From positions 496,001-560,000 of the forward strand of contig NZ_CP032687.1 in NCBI RefSeq assembly GCF_003627795.1: DNA of 64,000 nucleotides. Reading direction: 5' to 3'. A model generated the notes under the pieces. It made no database searches and was not told where the DNA came from. It saw nothing but the letters and a program-made list of their open reading frames with translations. This stretch comes from Rhizobium sp. CCGE531 (GTDB lineage Bacteria; Pseudomonadota; Alphaproteobacteria; Rhizobiales; Rhizobiaceae). A program made the position numbers and the translations under genes. The first letter of the stretch is position 1; every line of letters starts with the position of its first letter. Shown in pieces: positions 35,352 through 44,100 of this stretch.

Positions 35352-35775
35352 ATGGCAATTCCTCGCAGTTCACGGGTGTCCGCGCGCAACCGTGGCGTCA
35401 AAAATGTCGGCTGTTGTGGTGCAAAGTTGAAATGCCTGACGGTCTCGAAGGTGACAAAACTCAACTGTTCAAAACATCTTGGCGACACCAGTGATGTCGG
35501 GCTATTCCGCCATCCAAAGCAGCAGTTTTTTGTCGGCGACTCCGTCAGAGATCGCCAATCAGCTGCTGGATTGAGCCAGGATTGGGCGCGCTCGCCAACT
35601 ATAACAAGACCACCTACGGCCGGGGAGAGGCTAGCGTTTTGAGGACACTGGCATCCGATTGGACCAGGGAAACACAGAGTCAAAGTTGTCTTCGAGGAGG
35701 TGAATACCGCTAAATCGCCTCTTAAGGTTCGCGTGGGACAATAGAGCCTGTTGCGCCGACGTTTGCTGCGTCTGG
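35352..35775. other. Intergenic stretch carrying a degenerate repeat
   Basis: 424 bp upstream of the efflux adaptor gene. It must hold the promoter of the adaptor-pump operon on the minus strand. Most of it is taken by the degenerate repeat at 35467-35655. Frames here are short and have no family features. Confidence 0.45.
35467..35655 (+). repeat. Degenerate dispersed repeat (partner at 42776-42921)
   Basis: This stretch matches 42776-42921 in the same orientation in two blocks: the first (35467-35540, around TCGGGCTATTCCGCCATCC) and the second (35588-35655, around GGCCGGGGAGAGGCTAGCG), with about 40 extra bases here in between. Both copies keep traces of one reading frame (SGYSAI... and then N.....G.GEA.L.RVL-like), so both look like decayed copies of one gene piece. 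Confidence 0.6.
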
Positions 35776-36306
35776 TCATCCTATTGCGTATGCTGCTTCC
35801 TCGACAGCTCGGCCTACACGCATGCGGATGGCCTCGGAAATCACCTCCCCGTGGGCGAAGTCATTACGGGTGGCATAGATTGCGGTCGGCATCGCAAGCG
35901 CTTCAAAGAACCCGAACAGAGGGCGCAACTGATGCTCGACGACAAGCGAATGACGCTCGCCTCCGCCCGTCGCAGCGATGATGATAGGCTTGCCCCTCAG
36001 CGATGTTGGATCGAGCAAATCGAAATAGTGCTTGAATAGGCCGGTGTAACTGCCCTTGTAGGTGGGTGAGCCTACAACCAGGACATCTGCCTCCAGCATT
36101 TGGTCTACGACCCCGCGTGCTTGAGCGTTAAGGTCGTCTAGCCGTTTGGCCGCCAATAGTGAAGGTCCAAGGTCATCGACATCGAAGGACTGCGCCACCG
36201 CTCGCGTTTTGATTGCCAATTGCCCGACGATATGGTCGACGAATGTGCGCGTCGTGGACGGTCGTGTTATGTTCCCCGAGAAGCCAAATATCTTCGTTTG
36301 CGGCAT
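35776..36306 (-). CDS. NADPH-dependent FMN reductase (MsuE-like)
   Basis: A 176-aa flavodoxin-like NAD(P)H:FMN reductase. KIFGFSGNITRPSTTRTFVDHIV gives the FMN phosphate loop; EADVLVVGSPTYKGSYTGLFKHYFDLL and KPIIIAATGGGERHSLVVEHQLRPLFGFF are family hallmarks in short form. The start at 36306 (MPQTKIFG) follows GGAG at good spacing; the ATG four codons earlier lies in that site. Such enzymes supply reduced FMN to monooxygenases, for example in sulfonate use, but no monooxygenase is adjacent. It lies 72 bp after the end of the glmS-like gene side, on the same strand. Confidence 0.9.
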   Translation of the reverse strand: MPQTKIFGFSGNITRPSTTRTFVDHIVGQLAIKTRAVAQSFDVDDLGPSLLAAKRLDDLNAQARGVVDQMLEADVLVVGSPTYKGSYTGLFKHYFDLLDPTSLRGKPIIIAATGGGERHSLVVEHQLRPLFGFFEALAMPTAIYATRNDFAHGEVISEAIRMRVGRAVEEAAYAIG

Positions 36307-36377
36307 GTCGATCTCCAAATGCTCAGCAGTTATAAGTCATCTAAACTCTGTCATTCGTCCCTTACGGAAACGATGAC

Positions 36378-38204
36378 CTATTCGACGGTGACTGATTTCG
36401 CCAGATTGCGCGGCTGATCGACGTCCGTGCCCGCAAACACGGCCGTATGATAGGCGAGTAATTGGACCGGCAGCGAGAAGATCATCGGCGCAATGATCTC
36501 GTCCACATTTGGAAGAACGATTGTTTGCATCGTGTCGAGCTTCAAGGCGCGAGCGCCCTTCTCATCCGTGATCAAGATGATCCGTCCGCCGCGGGCCGCA
36601 ACCTCCTGCATGTTGGAAGCGGTCTTATCGAAAAAGCGGTCGTGCGGTGCGATCACGATAACCGGCATGTTCTCATCGATGAGAGCAATTGGACCGTGTT
36701 TCAGTTCGCCGGCAGCATACCCTTGCGCGTGAATATAGGAAATCTCCTTTAGTTTCAGGGCGCCTTCCATGGCCAAAGGGAAGCTGGTTCCGCGGCCAAG
36801 ATAGAGCACGGCGCGGCACTTTGCCAATTCACGCGATAGAAGTTCGATCCTGGGTTGGATGCTGTTGAGCACCTGCCCCATGACGCGCGGCATCTCGGCA
36901 AGCCGGCCGACCAGTGTCTGTTCCTCCTTCTCCGTAAGGGTGCCACGCGCCCTGCCGGCAGCAACCGCGAGCGCAGCCAATACGGCGAGTTGGCATGTAA
37001 AGGCCTTCGTAGACGCAACGCCGATCTCCGGTCCGGCGAGGATCGGGAACACAGTGTCGGACTCTCGTGCTATCGTCGATTCGGGCGTGTTGACGACTGC
37101 ACCGGTCTTCAAGCCGTGCTCCTTGCAATAGCGTAGGCAAGCAAGTGTATCGGCCGTCTCGCCCGATTGTGAGATGAAGAGAGCTGCCACCTGTGGCGAG
37201 AACGGGATTTCGCGGTACCGAAATTCGGAGGCGACATCAATTTCGACCGGCAGACGTGCGTAGTGCTCGAACCAGTATTTGCCGATCAGTCCGGCCAAGT
37301 ACGCAGTGCCGCAGGCGGAGATCGCCAAGCTTTGCACGTTGGCGAAGACGGTGTCGCGCCAAGCCGCGACCACCTGATTGTCGCTGAAGTTGAGGTAATG
37401 GCCAAGGGTATCGGAGATGGCCTCCGGCTGGTCGTAAATCTCCTTCTCCATGAAATGGCGATAGTTGCCCTTGTCGATCATATGGGCCGTCACCACCGAG
37501 ATCTGCCGCGGTCGGGTGGTGACCTTTCCGTCGATATCGAAGATACGTACGCCAGTCTTGTCGATGACCGCCCAATCGCCGTCGATCAGGTAGGTGATCT
37601 CGTTAGTGAAGGGCGCCAGCGCAATCGCGTCCGATCCGAGAAACATCTCGCCGCTTCCGTGACCGATCGCGAGCGGCGGGCCATTCCGGGCAGCCATGAT
37701 GGTCGAAGGGTCCTCCTCGAAGAGCAGAGCCAGCGAGTAAGCGCCTCGGACGCGCTTCAGCATCGCATGCATAGCTTCGCGCCGGCCCATGCCGTCCCGG
37801 CGAAGTCTTGCCACGAGATGCGCGATGACCTCCGTGTCGGTGTCGGTTTGGAACTCGGTGCCGGCCGCGGTCAGCTCATCCTTCAATTCGGCGAAATTCT
37901 CGATTATCCCATTGTGGACGACTGCGATGCCGTCGCTAAAATGTGGGTGGGCATTGCGTTCCGTCGGCGCGCCATGGGTTGCCCAGCGCGTATGGCCAAT
38001 GCCGATTGTGCCCGCCAGGGGCTGTTCTTTCAGCTTTGCTTCAAGGTTGAGGAGCTTGCCCTCACAGCGCCGGCGATGGAGCGCTCCACCGTCGATCGTC
38101 GCGACGCCTGCCGAATCGTAGCCACGATATTCAAGCCGTTTCAATGCGTCTATCAGCCGGTCCGAAACCGGATGATGGCCGACAATACCCACAATCCCGC
38201 ACAT
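36378..38204 (-). CDS. glmS: Glutamine-fructose-6-phosphate aminotransferase (GlmS/NodM paralogue)
   Basis: A 608-aa isomerising glucosamine-6-phosphate synthase. The start is fixed by MCGIVGIVG, where Cys2 becomes the N-terminal nucleophile; the longer frame upstream is discarded. The glutaminase domain has HTRWATHG and GSDAIAL; two SIS domains follow (ISACGTAYLAG, LFISQSGETADTLA, LGRGTSFPLAMEGALKLKEISY), and the C-terminus ends PRNLAKSVTVE as in GlmS. It makes glucosamine-6-phosphate for the cell wall. A plasmid copy may be the symbiotic version (NodM) that feeds Nod factor synthesis, but no nod box or other nod genes are seen here. Confidence 0.92.
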   Translation of the reverse strand: MCGIVGIVGHHPVSDRLIDALKRLEYRGYDSAGVATIDGGALHRRRCEGKLLNLEAKLKEQPLAGTIGIGHTRWATHGAPTERNAHPHFSDGIAVVHNGIIENFAELKDELTAAGTEFQTDTDTEVIAHLVARLRRDGMGRREAMHAMLKRVRGAYSLALLFEEDPSTIMAARNGPPLAIGHGSGEMFLGSDAIALAPFTNEITYLIDGDWAVIDKTGVRIFDIDGKVTTRPRQISVVTAHMIDKGNYRHFMEKEIYDQPEAISDTLGHYLNFSDNQVVAAWRDTVFANVQSLAISACGTAYLAGLIGKYWFEHYARLPVEIDVASEFRYREIPFSPQVAALFISQSGETADTLACLRYCKEHGLKTGAVVNTPESTIARESDTVFPILAGPEIGVASTKAFTCQLAVLAALAVAAGRARGTLTEKEEQTLVGRLAEMPRVMGQVLNSIQPRIELLSRELAKCRAVLYLGRGTSFPLAMEGALKLKEISYIHAQGYAAGELKHGPIALIDENMPVIVIAPHDRFFDKTASNMQEVAARGGRIILITDEKGARALKLDTMQTIVLPNVDEIIAPMIFSLPVQLLAYHTAVFAGTDVDQPRNLAKSVTVE

Positions 38205-38697
38205 ACATTCTCCGCGTTTTCGCATATCGGCCACAACGCACTCACCTAGTCCGTCAGTCTGGAGTGAGCGAAGCTGCTTCACTCCTTGATCGCCATGACG
38301 GCTATCATTCCGTCAGAACTCCGTGGCAAAACCGTCGTGCTGTCGCGCTAAGCCAAATTCAGCGCGTTCTAACGGCACTCGACTTATTGGAAAAATCGAT
38401 TCTTTGGATCGCACCCATTTACGTCATGGATTATCGCCGCATCGGTTTTCACGCTGGGACCACGGGTGCCGCCTCGGACATAAACCGGCCGGTTTCCCAA
38501 GGCAGAGGTAACGTCCGTCATGATGCGCTCAGCAGCCATCATTGGTGCCAGGTATCTACGGAAACCTCGAAGGCGGGACGGTAGGTCCGCTCACACAGCC
38601 TTTTAGAAGTCACCTTCGAGCGTTCTTGTGGGAAAGCCTCCCTGGCAATAAATATCGTCTCGACCGCTCATCGAACTCGCACAAAGGATGACTTTTC
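38205..38697. other. Intergenic stretch with a degenerate repeat
   Basis: 493 bp between the glmS-like start and the next plus-strand gene; it holds the glmS promoter. A plus-strand frame (38144-38584) covers the repeat at 38370-38434 but starts inside the glmS gene and has no family features. Confidence 0.45.
38370..38434 (+). repeat. Degenerate dispersed repeat, copy 2 (partner at 26351-26415)
   Basis: Matches the reverse complement of 26351-26415 at about 51 of 65 positions without gaps. The frame shared by both copies reads LDLLEKSILWIAPIYVMDY here. Neither copy is part of an intact gene. Confidence 0.65.
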
Positions 38698-39414
38698 GTG
38701 TCAATCTACTGTTGGAAGTTTATACGGGTTATCGCATTTGCACCTGCTGCTGCGATCATGCTGGCCGCGCATAACATATCGGCGCAGGAATCGTTCACCG
38801 CGGTGCAATGGCCAAACACGCCAACGGCACGGATTGAGGCACTTGCGATTCTCCAAACCTTGAATGCAAATCTCCTGAGTAATGCTAGCGCCACTTTGAC
38901 GCTCGACCGGTGGTGTGCCGGACACAATCTCGCACCGCAAGGTTCTAAGATCGTTGCACAGCGGGTACGCGGGAGAGACAAGCCCGTCAATAGCCGCATC
39001 CGAGAACTTCTGGCGGTCGGCCCCGACGAGCCCATCGCCTACCGACATGTCCGCCTCGTTTGCGGCAATCGCGTCCTTTCTGAGGCTGACAATTGGTATG
39101 TTCCGGCAAGGCTGACAATGGACATGAATAAAGCGTTGAATACGAGCGACGTCGCCTTTGGCAGAGCCGTCCAATCTCTTAATTTCACCCGCACAAATCT
39201 ATCTTCCAATTTGCTGTGGTCCCCTCTTCCAGAAGGATGGGACGTGGAAAAGGAACTACCGACACCCGCAACGGGATCTCTTATACTACCGCCCTTTCTT
39301 CTCGAACATCATGCAGTGCTGAAGCTTCAGGACGGCACTCCGTTCAGTGCGCTGGTCGAAAGCTATACGAGCAATGTATTGGACTTCCCGCCTCCACCTC
39401 TGCTTACCCACTAA
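38698..39414 (+). CDS. Secreted protein with a chorismate-lyase/UTRA-like fold (tentative)
   Basis: A 238-aa exported protein; residues 1-29 (up to NISAQE) form a signal peptide. The start is GTG at 38698 with AAAGGA about ten bases before it. The body (IEALAILQTLNANLLSNASATLTLDRWC, WYVPARLTMDMNKALNTSDVAFGRAV, LLEHHAVLKLQDGTPFSALVESYTS) resembles the chorismate lyase (UbiC)/UTRA fold, including the late HHAVL...VESYTS strand. A periplasmic version would be unusual, since UbiC is cytosolic. I am fairly sure of the export signal and moderately sure of the fold; the substrate is unknown. Confidence 0.7.
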   Translation: MSIYCWKFIRVIAFAPAAAIMLAAHNISAQESFTAVQWPNTPTARIEALAILQTLNANLLSNASATLTLDRWCAGHNLAPQGSKIVAQRVRGRDKPVNSRIRELLAVGPDEPIAYRHVRLVCGNRVLSEADNWYVPARLTMDMNKALNTSDVAFGRAVQSLNFTRTNLSSNLLWSPLPEGWDVEKELPTPATGSLILPPFLLEHHAVLKLQDGTPFSALVESYTSNVLDFPPPPLLTH

Positions 39415-39544
39415 GTGCCCATTGGCGCTGCGACCAAAAGCGCAGCGCCCGGGATGGTATTTTCGATCGCGACCGTAAGACAGCGTCGCCGTTGCCGAAG
39501 CTCGTCGGGTGCGTTTGTACCCGGCGAGCTTGCAGCTGTCGGTA

Positions 39545-40054
39545 TTATTCGGTGTTGTCGATGGCGATCCGCTTGACGTTGGCTCGCTCCTTCTCGGTCT
39601 TCGGCAGCGTAACCGTAAGAAGACCGTTCTTGAACGTTGCGGCGACCTTACTCTCATCAAGCTGGCGACCCAAAGCCAGTCGCCGTTCGAAGCGTCCGTA
39701 ATAACGCTCGCTGAACCCGCGATCCTTGTCCTCGGTATCGGACTTGTTTTCACCGCGAAGCGTAAGCACGCCGTCTTTCAGCAGCAACTCGATATCCTCT
39801 GGATCGATGCCCGGAATTTCCGCTATCACTCGGATTTCGTCGTCATTCTCCTTGATCTCTACGTGCGGCCACTCGCCGCCAATCGGCGATGTGCCACCAA
39901 ACAACGATGGCGGACCGAAACTGCGGAAGACTTCGTCGAACAGACGGTTGACATTGCGGTGAAGCGACAGGAACGGGTCCATGTCGTCGCCACGATAGAC
40001 GTTCGGAACCTGGCTGTTGCCACGGCTCCATGGGATCAGGTCACGTACACTCAT
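39545..40054 (-). CDS. Small heat-shock protein, Hsp20 family (class A-like)
   Basis: A 169-aa alpha-crystallin-type chaperone. It starts MSVRDLIPWSRGNSQVPNVY, as in many rhizobial Hsp20 proteins of this branch; the alpha-crystallin domain covers about residues 60-160 (HVEIKENDDEIRVIAEIPGIDPEDIELLLKDG in family positions, then ERYYGRFERRLALG and the A-x-x-x-NGLLTVTLPK motif). The ATG follows GAAAGGATGATAGTC. It is the second gene after the other Hsp20 gene, 95 bp downstream on the same strand, so a shared transcript is likely. It holds unfolded proteins during heat or other stress. Confidence 0.93.
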   Translation of the reverse strand: MSVRDLIPWSRGNSQVPNVYRGDDMDPFLSLHRNVNRLFDEVFRSFGPPSLFGGTSPIGGEWPHVEIKENDDEIRVIAEIPGIDPEDIELLLKDGVLTLRGENKSDTEDKDRGFSERYYGRFERRLALGRQLDESKVAATFKNGLLTVTLPKTEKERANVKRIAIDNTE

Positions 40055-40149
40055 GACTATCATCCTTTCTTCGGTTTTTTTCCTCCTGTCGTGCGATGAC
40101 GTCCTTGGCGGTTCGGGAACAGCCGAGGAGTAAGCAGGTGCGCATCACG

Positions 40150-40608
40150 CTAGGCTTTGGCGCCCTCAATCTGCTTTGAAGCGGCTTTGGCAGTCTCGGC
40201 TTGGATGGCAATCCGACGCGACTTCATCTCCTCAGGTGTTTCCTTCTTGAGATTGATGAGGAGTAGCCCGTTTTCGAGCTTTGCGCCTTCGACGATCACG
40301 TGATCAGCCAGCTCAAATCTGCGCACAAACGACCTTACGGGAAGGCCTTGATGCAGATATAGTGCTTCGTCGTCCTCGGACTTCGCGCCGTTCACCACGA
40401 GCATTTTTGCCTCGTGGGTGATCGTCAGTTCGCTTTCGGCAAAACCTGCCACCGCGATCGCGATGCGATACGTGTCTTCGCCGAGTTTTAGGATGTTGAA
40501 AGGCGGCCACTTGTCGGCGTTAACGCTGGCATTTTCGAGAAGATCGAATATGCGGTCGAAGCCGATGCTGGACCTATAGAAAGGGGTAAGATCGAGGTTT
40601 GTTCTCAT
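40150..40608 (-). CDS. Small heat-shock protein, Hsp20 family (IbpA-like)
   Basis: A 152-aa IbpA-type small chaperone. MRTNLDLTPFYRSSIGFDRIFDLLENA is the classic N-terminus of rhizobial IbpA-like proteins; the alpha-crystallin domain follows (FNILKLGEDTYRIAIAVAGFAESELTI), with the ENGLLLINLKKETPEEMKSRRI end. The start at 40608 is five codons inside the open frame and lies just behind the predicted ROSE hairpin, so translation should be temperature-controlled. It is the first gene of the two-gene Hsp20 unit. Confidence 0.94.
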   Translation of the reverse strand: MRTNLDLTPFYRSSIGFDRIFDLLENASVNADKWPPFNILKLGEDTYRIAIAVAGFAESELTITHEAKMLVVNGAKSEDDEALYLHQGLPVRSFVRRFELADHVIVEGAKLENGLLLINLKKETPEEMKSRRIAIQAETAKAASKQIEGAKA

Positions 40609-40700
40609 AGCTACATCCTCCACGGAGCAACATAGATACGAGGAACGCCAAGAAGCTCGGCGCCCCTGACGTCGTCGACTCTTTTTGGCGTCGACGACAG
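40609..40700 (-). ncRNA. ROSE-like RNA thermometer in the 5' leader of the Hsp20 genes
   Basis: On the minus strand the last 16 bases before GTAGCT-ATG read TTGCTCCGTGGAGGAT (plus-strand 40615-40630): TTGCTCC pairs with GGAGGA with a G opposite a G, which is how the ROSE element masks the AGGA ribosome binding site at low temperature. Upstream, GTCGTCGA (40671-40678) and TCGACGAC (40691-40698) form an 8-bp hairpin. Heat would melt the weak 3' hairpin and free the site. ROSE elements are known in front of rhizobial Hsp20 genes. Confidence 0.8.
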
Positions 40701-41187
40701 ATGAAATGGGTAGCTAGCGAGGTAGGGTCAAGAGGGCGCGCAAGACTTTTCGAGCGGGAGTGACCTCAAACAATCACTATAAGCTCATACGGTTAGGAAT
40801 CTAGACGTTCGAGAGCTTTGGAATCTCACCATCGTGTTAAAACCGCAAAAATCAAAACCGAGATAGGTTGGCGCGATGCCAAATGGATTACAGTTCGCGC
40901 GTCATTTTCATTCCGATGCCGCGTGTAGAAACTCATAAGAACCTCTTTGTCCATGCGCAGAAGGTCGTCACGTTCGATCTCTCGAACGATGGTAATCTGA
41001 AGTGAAATTCCTTTCGAACGCTCGGGAGAAGATGCCGTAGGGCGTCGAATCTCGCCAATATGGTCAAGGTTAAGCTCGGCCCCAAGGCGCAACGCGGTTA
41101 TGATGCCCGCGTGTGGTAACACTCGGTCCACCCAAGGAGAACGGATGTCGCCACGGCGATAACTGCAGGTGTCTTGGCGCTTCGCCG
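40701..41187. other. Intergenic stretch, nothing recognised
   Basis: 487 bp between the Hsp20 leader and the end of the esterase gene. It should hold the heat-shock promoter on the minus strand. A minus-strand frame (40826-41290) runs into the esterase gene in another frame and has no family features. Confidence 0.4.
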
Positions 41188-42273
41188 TCAGAGGGCGCCC
41201 AGAGCAGCGATCATCTTCATAATGGCGTCCATTTGGACAGCACCCTTGATCGCATAGTTGCTGCCTGTAAAGCCCCACCAGTCCCAACAACCCCGGGGAT
41301 TATACGGCCTCCGGAATGACTTATTGACTTGCGGATACAGCACTATGATACCGTTGGTATCCGCCCAGTTATTCAGATAGAGCTTGGTATACCAATCGTC
41401 CCCAATCGATTGCTGCGATTGGCGGCAGCCATGGATGGAAACATGCAGTTTGCAGTTGGCCCTAGGCTTGCCGCAGCTGTCGGGGATAAAGACATGCCCC
41501 ACATCCGCCATGCTCGACACCGGGTTGGCGGCCCCGTAGAGTTTCTGGTCGAACGCCCTCAACTTCCCAGTTGGTTTGGCGGCCGGCTGGTTAAGCTTGC
41601 CATAGATGAACTGCAAAATCGCGCCAGCCTGGTCGTAATTGTTGTCGTTGGCAGTATTTGGGGGATCGTTCACACATTCGTTGATGTACGGCGTTGCGTT
41701 GGTCGGGCACAAATTCCCGAAGACCTTCGAAACAAACGAGTGACCGGCAGGGTAATTGCTGACATAGGCGAGGTTTGAATCGGGAACTCGGGCCAATTTG
41801 AAAAACTGGACGCTAGCATCGACGGCACTTTGCTTGACGATCGTATCGGCCGTACCGCTGAAAATGTAAATCTTCTTTGATTCAAGGTTGGAAAGCGGGT
41901 CGATGGCGCCGATCCGCGAAGACGTTTCCGCCGCAGCGAACAACATCGCAGGATTTGGAGGAACGCGCGGCACTTGGCCCATGCAGATTCCCGTATAGGT
42001 GAGATTGCCCATAGCGCAAAAATAAGGTCCACCAGCGACAATGCCGGCTCCCATGAAACTTGATGAATACGCGACCTGCAACTGCGAGGCCATGAACGCT
42101 CCCGATGATAGGCCCGACACCGAGATCGCGTTGCGATCGATCTTCAGTTTTGGCAGCGCTTGGGTTTGTGCCACCCCGGTCAGCAGCAGCAGGCTGAAAC
42201 TTGCGGTGACAATTCGTTTAACCAAGCTACAAAACCTGGTTTTCTTCCAATCCGGAAAAATCTTTGCGCTCAT
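41188..42273 (-). CDS. Extracellular PHB-depolymerase-like esterase
   Basis: A 361-aa secreted alpha/beta hydrolase of the poly(3-hydroxybutyrate) depolymerase family. A signal peptide precedes ALPKLKIDRNAISVSG; the nucleophile elbow is GLSSGAFMA, and later motifs include FSGTADTIVKQS (acidic residue), CKLHVSIHGCRQS with a family histidine, and RGCWDWWGFTG near the C-terminus. Family members cut extracellular polyhydroxyalkanoates or related esters. The ATG at 42273 is used; a later ATG is absent before the signal peptide core. It is monocistronic. Confidence 0.88.
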   Translation of the reverse strand: MSAKIFPDWKKTRFCSLVKRIVTASFSLLLLTGVAQTQALPKLKIDRNAISVSGLSSGAFMASQLQVAYSSSFMGAGIVAGGPYFCAMGNLTYTGICMGQVPRVPPNPAMLFAAAETSSRIGAIDPLSNLESKKIYIFSGTADTIVKQSAVDASVQFFKLARVPDSNLAYVSNYPAGHSFVSKVFGNLCPTNATPYINECVNDPPNTANDNNYDQAGAILQFIYGKLNQPAAKPTGKLRAFDQKLYGAANPVSSMADVGHVFIPDSCGKPRANCKLHVSIHGCRQSQQSIGDDWYTKLYLNNWADTNGIIVLYPQVNKSFRRPYNPRGCWDWWGFTGSNYAIKGAVQMDAIMKMIAALGAL

Positions 42274-43023
42274 ACCCTCATACCCCTTTGCGGGAATAGC
42301 TTTGGTCGCGCCCTTAAATTTGCGACCAGATTGTCAGAGGAGGCTTTTCGTGCCACATGCGGTTCACTGCCCCTGCCGAAAGCCACAGATTCGATTGCAA
42401 TTGTTGCCGCGCTGCTAAACATAGAAGATGCCCAACCTCGGATCCAATGTCGTGGTGCATTCCTCCACGACTGATTTCGTACAAATCCCATGCCACCAAA
42501 AACGGCATATCATCAAAATGTTGGGGTATGGCTCCTCGCCGTGCGCCGCGTCGACGTATTCCACAAAATCGTATGTCGCTCGCTTTTGGAGACGTGACGA
42601 ATTGATTGGTTCGTTGACAGCCTGATCGGGGAGCCCTCAGCGATCATTATGAGTGTGCTTTAACTGAACTGTGATGGAACTCCCGAGAATATGGCAAGGC
42701 TGGCATTTCTTTCGAATTATGCCGGTCTGAATCCGGAGATCCCCGACCCGTTCTGCACCGGGTAATAAAGTCACTATTCGAAAGATCTCATCGACATTGG
42801 TGATTTCGGGCTACTCTGCCATCCTAGACGGCAAGCTCCTGTAGGCAACAGCGATAGCGCTCGTCAACGATGACCGGTCGACTGGCGGCCACGAGGCTCG
42901 TCTTTCGAGAGTCCTGGTACCCGCCTTACTAAGACGACCTAGCGGGCCGAGGTTTGAGCAAATTACGGTCATTTAAAGAGGATAACCGCGCTGTTCAATG
43001 CTCGAGCGCGCCGTATTACCTCG
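42274..43023. other. Long intergenic stretch with a degenerate repeat
   Basis: 750 bp between the esterase gene and the end of the HsdR-N-type gene. Frames are short and overlap. The recognisable content is the repeat copy at 42776-42921. It also holds the promoter of the esterase gene. Confidence 0.45.
42776..42921 (+). repeat. Degenerate dispersed repeat (partner at 35467-35655)
   Basis: Same orientation as the partner. The frame ISGYSAILDGKLL, a stop, then ATAIALVNDDRSTGGHEAR and LSRVL is better kept here than in the other copy, which has an extra 40 bases. It looks like a short decayed gene piece present twice, about 7 kb apart. Confidence 0.6.
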
Positions 43024-44100
43024 TTATTCCGCTGCTACCTTAGCGGCTTCGGCGGCATACTTTCGGGCCGTCGCCCTCAGCCGGTCGGTGTATTCGTAGA
43101 TCTGGTCGAGCGTATCGACGATTAAGCGCTCTTCGTTTTCCCCGTCGAAGAGCCCGATGTACTTGACTGACCTGTTGAAGTGGAGTCGCGCCAACGGTTT
43201 GCGATTGTTGTTGTCGATGAGTATCGCGCAGTAGGACTTAGCGTCTCGCATGACCACACGCTTTGCGCTGATGGTTTCGCGAACGATCGCTTTTACGATC
43301 ATGTAGCCTTCTACTTCCTCTTCGGTCGTTATGACCTCAGGGTCTTCGGCGACGGGGGCATCAATCTTCTCGATGACCTCCTGCGTCTCCGCAAGAGCGC
43401 TAGACAACCGACTCTTCACCGTATCCATGATCACTTCGCGAAACGCGGTCCGGACGACGCCTGTCAGCATTTCCCGTACGGGAGCCGTTATCCTGCCCTC
43501 GTAGACATCGTGCGAGACCATCTTTACGAATTCCTCGCTCGGCTCCTCAATAAGCTTGGAAATGACCTGCTTTATGCCCGAAGTGTACTTGAGACGCTCT
43601 GCGGTGGCCAAAATGTTCGAGACGTCGAAAGTGGATTTCTCGAACTTACGCAGTTCGGACAAAATGCCCGACTGGACGTCGCTAATGTCGAAAACGAGGA
43701 ATGGTCGAGCATCGAGCTTGTTCGGCGCTTCAAGGTCGGTGTAGAAATTGAAGGTCCGGCCATTTGTGAGGATCGCGAACTTGGCATCGGTGACACTGAA
43801 GTACCGATAGAGCTGGTCGAGGTGCTTGCGCTCCAACGCCACAGAAATCGGTTTGCATTCGATCAGGATTCTGATCTGATTGTCGATCTTGATCGCATAG
43901 TCAACCTTCTCGCCCTTCTTCCCCACAGCGTCCGCGGTGAACTCCGGCACGACTTCCGACGGGTCAAAGACATCGTAGCCCAAAGCCCGCAGGAACGGGA
44001 GAACGACCGCAGTCTTCACCGCTTCCTCCGTCGCCATCGTACTAGAATGCGACTTGACCCGCTCCGCAATTGCGCGAAGACTTTCTTCAATCGAACTCAT
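43024..44100 (-). CDS. Solitary type I restriction HsdR-N-type nuclease-domain protein
   Basis: A 358-aa protein with an N-terminal HsdR_N/PD-(D/E)xK-like domain: the stretch FDPSEVVPEFTAD, VDYAIKIDNQIRILIECKP (D, then E-x-K) and KHLDQLYRYFSVTDAKFAILTNG is the pattern of type I restriction subunit N-termini and of related stand-alone proteins. The C-terminal half is helical and acidic, then ends in a beta-rich part (MRDAKSYCAILIDNNNRKPLARLHFN). There is no helicase, HsdM or HsdS nearby. The start at 44100 has GGGAGGG just ahead. It may be a defence nuclease or a DNA repair protein. Confidence 0.8.
   Translation of the reverse strand: MSSIEESLRAIAERVKSHSSTMATEEAVKTAVVLPFLRALGYDVFDPSEVVPEFTADAVGKKGEKVDYAIKIDNQIRILIECKPISVALERKHLDQLYRYFSVTDAKFAILTNGRTFNFYTDLEAPNKLDARPFLVFDISDVQSGILSELRKFEKSTFDVSNILATAERLKYTSGIKQVISKLIEEPSEEFVKMVSHDVYEGRITAPVREMLTGVVRTAFREVIMDTVKSRLSSALAETQEVIEKIDAPVAEDPEVITTEEEVEGYMIVKAIVRETISAKRVVMRDAKSYCAILIDNNNRKPLARLHFNRSVKYIGLFDGENEERLIVDTLDQIYEYTDRLRATARKYAAEAAKVAAE

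Noticed and set aside
36378..38204. Nod-factor gene cluster around the GlmS/NodM-like gene
   Set aside because: No nod box pattern and no other nod gene were seen; the efflux gene at 26526 is a general OprM-type channel and not proof of nodT.
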